Source: Deltaproteobacteria bacterium
Lineage (GTDB): Bacteria > Desulfobacterota_B > Binatia > UBA9968
Direction: 5' to 3'
Length of the DNA: 23,365 nucleotides
NCBI GenBank assembly: GCA_005879255.1
Contig: VBKY01000245.1
Coordinates: 1 to 23,365 of the forward strand
The notes under the pieces are model-generated. The model did no database searches. It had not been told where the DNA came from and saw only the letters and a program-made list of their open reading frames with translations. Every line of letters begins with the position of its first letter. Position 1 is the first letter of the stretch. Below are positions 19,797 to 23,365 of this stretch, piece by piece. A program made the position numbers and the translations under genes.

Positions 19797-21983
19797 TTAC
19801 GTTTCAATTAGCAGCTCGACTTGTCCTTCGCGACGCGCGATCTCGACCGTCGCGTGCTGTGCCCGTCTTTGTATCAATACATCTACAGAACCCGCGCCTA
19901 TTTTCAAATTATCTATTTGAATCTCATCGAGAAAATCCGGCACTACCGGACGCACGAATGAGAGTCTCGAGGCGGCTGCATCAATCTTCAGACCTAGGAC
20001 AGCCTGAAGCAGCAAGAAGACAGAGGCAGCGGACCAAGCTTGCGGCGAGCAAGCAACCGGGTAAGGAACCGGCCCCTCCCCTTCGCGACGGTAAAAACCG
20101 CAAAACAGCTCGGGCAGCCGATATTCAACGAAAAGGCTTGCTTCAAACATACCCCTGAGTATCTGGCTTGCATTTTCCTTAAAACCGTAACGCGTCAATC
20201 CCGCGGCGATTAAGGCATTGTCGTGCGGCCAGATCGAGCCGTTGTGATAAGACATGGGATTGAAACGCGCTTCGGAGATCGACAGAGTGCGCACACCCCA
20301 ACCTGAGAACGAGTGCTCTTGCATAAGAGTAGCTGCGATACGCTGTGCCAGATCCGGTTCGGCAATGCCGGCGTATAAGCAATGGCCGGCATTGGACGCG
20401 CTTACTTGGCACTGCCGCTTGGCGCCGTCTAAAGCCATTGCGTAGCTCGAAATCTCTTCGCACCAAAAATGTTGCTGAAAATTTTCCCTAAGCTTTTCCG
20501 CACGGGCCAAGAGCCTCTTCGCTTTCTTTGTCTCGCCTAGTACTGCAGCAATCGCCGCCCCCGCGATCCTCGCGCCATAGGCATAGCCCTGGACTTCACA
20601 TAGCGCGATCGGCCCCTCTGCAAGCGCCCCATCCCTGTGGAAAACCGAGTCCCATGAATCTTTCCATCCCTGTTGCGTCAAACCTTTCGGTGAATAGCGC
20701 GCGTATTCGAGAAAACCGTCACCATCGCGATCACCATAGTTGTCCATCCATAGAAGCGCGAATTCGATGTGAGGCCAAATTGATCCGACAAACTCGAGGT
20801 CATTCGTGCGCTCCAAATAAGCCCCAGCGAGCATCACAAACAGTGGCGTAGCATCGATACTGCCGTAGTAAAGGTCGAACGGAATCTCGCGTAATGCGGC
20901 CATCTCGCCTTTTCGAGTTTCATGTAGGATCTTGCCTGGCTCGGCGTCGCGGTCCGGATCTTTCCTTTGTGCTTGCGACCCGGCTAGAAAGGCCAAAACT
21001 CCTCTGGCAATCTCCGGATTAACCCAAAGATACTCCAGCGCTGTTATTATGCCGTCGCGTCCGAACGGGGTGCTGAACCAAGGCACTCCTGCATATGGAT
21101 AAAACCCAAAGGGAGTTGAAGTAACCATCATATGAAGATCAGAGGAGGAACGAGCTAACCATTCATTAAATTTTTCGTTGGACGTGTGAACGCGGCAGGC
21201 GCGGGCTCGCAGTGTCTCCAGCGCCAGTTTCGCGTCCGCATGCGCGCGACCGTAATTCAAGCCGACGGGAGCTGCGCCGGCAGTCTCGCACGTATAGGTT
21301 AGAAAGAATTCTTTTTCCTCTTTCGGTCCCAGAGGTTGGATAAACACGGCTTCAGAGGTCGTTAAATAGTTAGGCGCGGGAGCGCAGTGTATTCGAGTCA
21401 GGCGGGCTACGCCGTCGAGCCCCGCGTAGGCGAAACTGAGTTGATCAGTTGCGGTTTTTGCATCGCTACGAATGCCTCTTCGTTCCCTCGTCATGCCGCG
21501 CACCTCGAAGAGATCGGCGAAATCGGCGTCAAACTCAATCGAAAAACGGACTTCTACTGGAGCGAGACCGTAGTTGATAAACTTGATCGTTTCGAAGCAA
21601 GTCGACTGGCGCAGGAATTTGGTCCGTGTGATGTGCAAAGTTCCACGAGGCAGCATCAGTTGCCCGGTGCGATACACATCGGGATTGGTCAAATTCACGA
21701 CAAAGAGAAGATTGTCTTCTTGAACCGTGGAATTGAGCAGAAAAGGTCGAGCATTGCCCAACTTGAATTGAAGGCGCGAAATGAATCTCGTTCCTTCATG
21801 GTAGAGACCTTCTTGCCCGAGGCCAGCCGCTTGAATATCGCCGTGGCGGTCGAAAACTGCGAACGTGTCACCGTCCTTGAGAACCTGAGTGACGTAATCC
21901 GCCGTCGTTTCAGTCGCGAGAATATAAAATGTGTCTTCGACTTGGGTGGGGTTGTTTTCCATATAAAGAACCTGCGCATGCAC
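19797..21983 (-). CDS. Amylo-alpha-1,6-glucosidase / glycogen debranching-type protein
   Basis: A cytoplasmic protein of 728 residues. The N-terminal third (DTFAVFDRHGDIQ, GLYHEGTRFISRLQF) is the bacterial debranching-enzyme N-terminal domain (GDE_N_bis type). The rest is an (alpha/alpha)6 glycosidase-like domain with PWFSTPFGRDGIITALEYLW, YYGSIDATPLFVML and QGWKDSWDS, where the catalytic acids are expected. Members are annotated as amylo-alpha-1,6-glucosidases, but activity is proven for few. An alternative start is the ATG at 21962 (MENNPTQVEDTFY), which begins closer to the conserved region. The gene is convergent with GT4 and divergent from comM. Confidence 0.87.
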   Translation of the reverse strand: MHAQVLYMENNPTQVEDTFYILATETTADYVTQVLKDGDTFAVFDRHGDIQAAGLGQEGLYHEGTRFISRLQFKLGNARPFLLNSTVQEDNLLFVVNLTNPDVYRTGQLMLPRGTLHITRTKFLRQSTCFETIKFINYGLAPVEVRFSIEFDADFADLFEVRGMTRERRGIRSDAKTATDQLSFAYAGLDGVARLTRIHCAPAPNYLTTSEAVFIQPLGPKEEKEFFLTYTCETAGAAPVGLNYGRAHADAKLALETLRARACRVHTSNEKFNEWLARSSSDLHMMVTSTPFGFYPYAGVPWFSTPFGRDGIITALEYLWVNPEIARGVLAFLAGSQAQRKDPDRDAEPGKILHETRKGEMAALREIPFDLYYGSIDATPLFVMLAGAYLERTNDLEFVGSIWPHIEFALLWMDNYGDRDGDGFLEYARYSPKGLTQQGWKDSWDSVFHRDGALAEGPIALCEVQGYAYGARIAGAAIAAVLGETKKAKRLLARAEKLRENFQQHFWCEEISSYAMALDGAKRQCQVSASNAGHCLYAGIAEPDLAQRIAATLMQEHSFSGWGVRTLSISEARFNPMSYHNGSIWPHDNALIAAGLTRYGFKENASQILRGMFEASLFVEYRLPELFCGFYRREGEGPVPYPVACSPQAWSAASVFLLLQAVLGLKIDAAASRLSFVRPVVPDFLDEIQIDNLKIGAGSVDVLIQRRAQHATVEIARREGQVELLIET

Positions 21984-22029
21984 GGAAACGTAGGAAGAGT
22001 CGAAAAGATAAATCCGAGCTCGTTTGTCT

Positions 22030-22057
22030 ATTTTAATATTTCCTCAGAAGTCATCAA
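22030..22057 (-). promoter_or_regulatory. Candidate promoter for the debranching gene
   Basis: On the minus strand TTGATG (22057-22052) precedes TAAAAT (22035-22030) by 16 bp; four and five of six bases match sigma-70 consensus. Start of transcription would be near 22023, 40 bp before the gene. Confidence 0.4.
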
Positions 22058-22237
22058 GACGTGGGAGAACGATCGCACTATTTTGCCATGCTCAGCTCAC
22101 GGTAGGCTCTGGTGACTATCGGCTGCGGATCTTGTTGCACGGTGAGATTAACTCCGCTCAAGAACGATATTGCACAGAATTTTTCGTTTGTCATTCACCA
22201 CCACGTTTGTTAGCCTGCGCGCGCGTTTGCGATTCAT

Positions 22238-23290
22238 ATGCTCGCCAAAGTGAACAGTGCGGCTCTGTACGGCATCGATGCTTTGCGCGTCGAGGTGGAG
22301 ATCGATCTCGCTTCTGGTCTGCCGCAGCTCGCCACCGTCGGTCTACCGGAAGGCGCGGTGAAAGAAAGCAAGGACCGTATTCGGGCCGCGGTGAAGAACT
22401 GCGGCTATACCTTTCCGGCCAAGCGCATCACGATCAATCTCGCGCCCGCAGACATTAAAAAGGAAGGCTCGGCCTATGATCTTCCGATGGCTATCGGCAT
22501 TCTCGCTGCCGAAGGACTGATTGAAAAGAAACTGCTCGACGACTACCTCTTGATCGGCGAGCTATCACTCGATGGGTCGGTCAAATCTATACGCGGCATT
22601 TTGCCGATCGCCATCGCGGCAAAACGGGAAAACTTCAAGGGCCTGATTCTTCCAGAGCCGAATGCTGCCGAAGCCGCGGTCGTCCACGAAATCGAAGTTT
22701 TGGGCGTACACGACCTGCCGCAGGTCGTCGAATTTCTAAACGGCGCCCAAACCGTTAAGCGGACCTCTGTCAACCTCGAGGATCTCTTTAACCAACATTC
22801 GCAGTACAATGCTGATTTCAATGACGTCAAAGGCCAACAACATGTCAAACGCGCTCTGGAAGTCGCGGCGGCAGGCGGACACAATGTCATTCTCGTCGGC
22901 CCGCCAGGATCAGGAAAGACAATGTTGGCGAAGAGACTGCCGACGATCCTTCCGGATTTGACCCTTGCCGAGGCGCTCGAGACCACCAAGATTCATAGCG
23001 TTGTCGGTACTCTCAACGGACAAGCGATCATCGCCACTCGCCCATTTCGTTCGCCTCATCATACGATCTCCGACGCGGGCCTGGTGGGCGGCGGCACGGT
23101 GCCGAAGCCCGGCGAGGTTTCGCTCGCCCACAACGGCGTCCTGTTTCTCGACGAGTTGCCAGAGTTCAGGCGTAATGTTCTGGAAGTCATGCGCCAGCCT
23201 CTCGAGGACGGCAGCATCACGGTCTCGCGCGCCATGGGCTCGATTAATTACCCCGCGAGTTTCATGTTAGTGGCCGCGATGAATCCCTGA
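22238..23290 (+). CDS. comM: YifB/ComM family Mg-chelatase-like AAA+ ATPase, C-terminally truncated
   Basis: ComM-type proteins are AAA+ helicases that promote branch migration in natural transformation. The N-terminal Lon-protease-like domain (about 20-140, with [18 protein letters not shown]) is followed by the Mg-chelatase-like AAA+ domain. Walker A is GPPGSGKT (221-228) and Walker B is [10 protein letters not shown] (301-310). The frame stops at TGA directly after [10 protein letters not shown] (350). Family members are about 500 residues and continue with a CPCG-containing segment, the arginine-finger region and a C-terminal domain. The last 75 bases show no match to that continuation. 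Insertion, deletion or an assembly join at about 23288 could explain this. Confidence 0.9.
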   Translation: MLAKVNSAALYGIDALRVEVEIDLASGLPQLATVGLPEGAVKESKDRIRAAVKNCGYTFPAKRITINLAPADIKKEGSAYDLPMAIGILAAEGLIEKKLLDDYLLIGELSLDGSVKSIRGILPIAIAAKRENFKGLILPEPNAAEAAVVHEIEVLGVHDLPQVVEFLNGAQTVKRTSVNLEDLFNQHSQYNADFNDVKGQQHVKRALEVAAAGGHNVILVGPPGSGKTMLAKRLPTILPDLTLAEALETTKIHSVVGTLNGQAIIATRPFRSPHHTISDAGLVGGGTVPKPGEVSLAHNGVLFLDELPEFRRNVLEVMRQPLEDGSITVSRAMGSINYPASFMLVAAMNP

Positions 23291-23365
23291 GGTTGCGTGA
23301 CTTATCTGCCATCATTTCAGAAGACGAAGGTAGGTAACAGAGATCTATAGATACATCGTCTTTCC
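23291..23365. other. Unassigned sequence replacing the comM 3' end
   Basis: These 75 bases do not continue ComM in any frame I can recognise. They hold the palindrome ATCTATAGAT (near 23343-23352), flanked by GAAGACGA and TCGTCTTT, which can pair imperfectly. They could be the edge of a mobile element or an assembly junction, but there is too little to decide. Confidence 0.4.

Noticed and set aside
22074..22095. Sigma-54 promoter for the debranching gene on the minus strand (TGGCAAAATAGTGC)
   Set aside because: GG and GC are 9 bp apart rather than the required 10, and the -24 block matches only in part.
23288..23365. TGA after AAMNP in comM as a selenocysteine or recoded cysteine codon
   Set aside because: The TGA stands where the first Cys of CPCG is expected, but the downstream frame (G C V T Y L P) does not resume ComM similarity and soon ends, so truncation is the better reading.

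Overview
The window is a mid-GC stretch of bacterial chromosome dominated by housekeeping genes. The minus-strand order thrS, infC, rpmI, rplT, pheS, pheT, ihfA, merR-like regulator is the arrangement known from Deltaproteobacteria in the broad sense (for example Geobacter relatives). IHF alpha next to PheT, and a four-cysteine insertion in PheS, fit that placement. I infer a deltaproteobacterium-like lineage, probably an environmental genome, and cannot name a species.

Layout. Positions 1-306 hold a decayed REP-associated (Y1, RAYT) transposase, followed by about 350 bp with no credible gene. From tRNA-Pro(GGG) at 660-736 to guaB at 17897 everything reads on the minus strand. In transcription order this is: guaB, guaA, a LOG-family protein, a Nudix hydrolase, dnaE, hflX, pgsA, tRNA-Val(GAC), thrS, infC, rpmI, rplT, pheS, a 27-codon coupled ORF, pheT, ihfA, a MerR-like regulator and tRNA-Pro. 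On the right are a small FmdB zinc-ribbon gene (+), a GT4 glycosyltransferase (+) behind a strong sigma-54 promoter match, a convergent glycogen-debranching-type glucosidase (-), and a comM/yifB gene (+) that stops abruptly near the window end.

How the genes work together. guaB and guaA make GMP from IMP. LOG and Nudix proteins act on nucleotides and follow directly. DnaE replicates DNA, HflX is a ribosome-associated GTPase, and PgsA makes phosphatidylglycerol phosphate. The thrS-to-pheT block supplies translation factors, ribosomal proteins and two aminoacyl-tRNA synthetases. IHF alpha and the MerR-like protein add nucleoid and transcription control. The GT4 and debranching genes suggest alpha-glucan metabolism.

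I do not see a complete new defence, mobile or biosynthetic system. The points most worth a second look are: thrS broken by a frameshift that splits its editing site over two frames; a PheT that lacks the usual tRNA-binding (B2) domain; a hairpin made of 8-bp units between pheS and pheT that is also an uninterrupted ORF overlapping the pheT start; an intrinsic terminator in the guaB leader; the non-ATG (ATC) start of infC; and the truncated comM.
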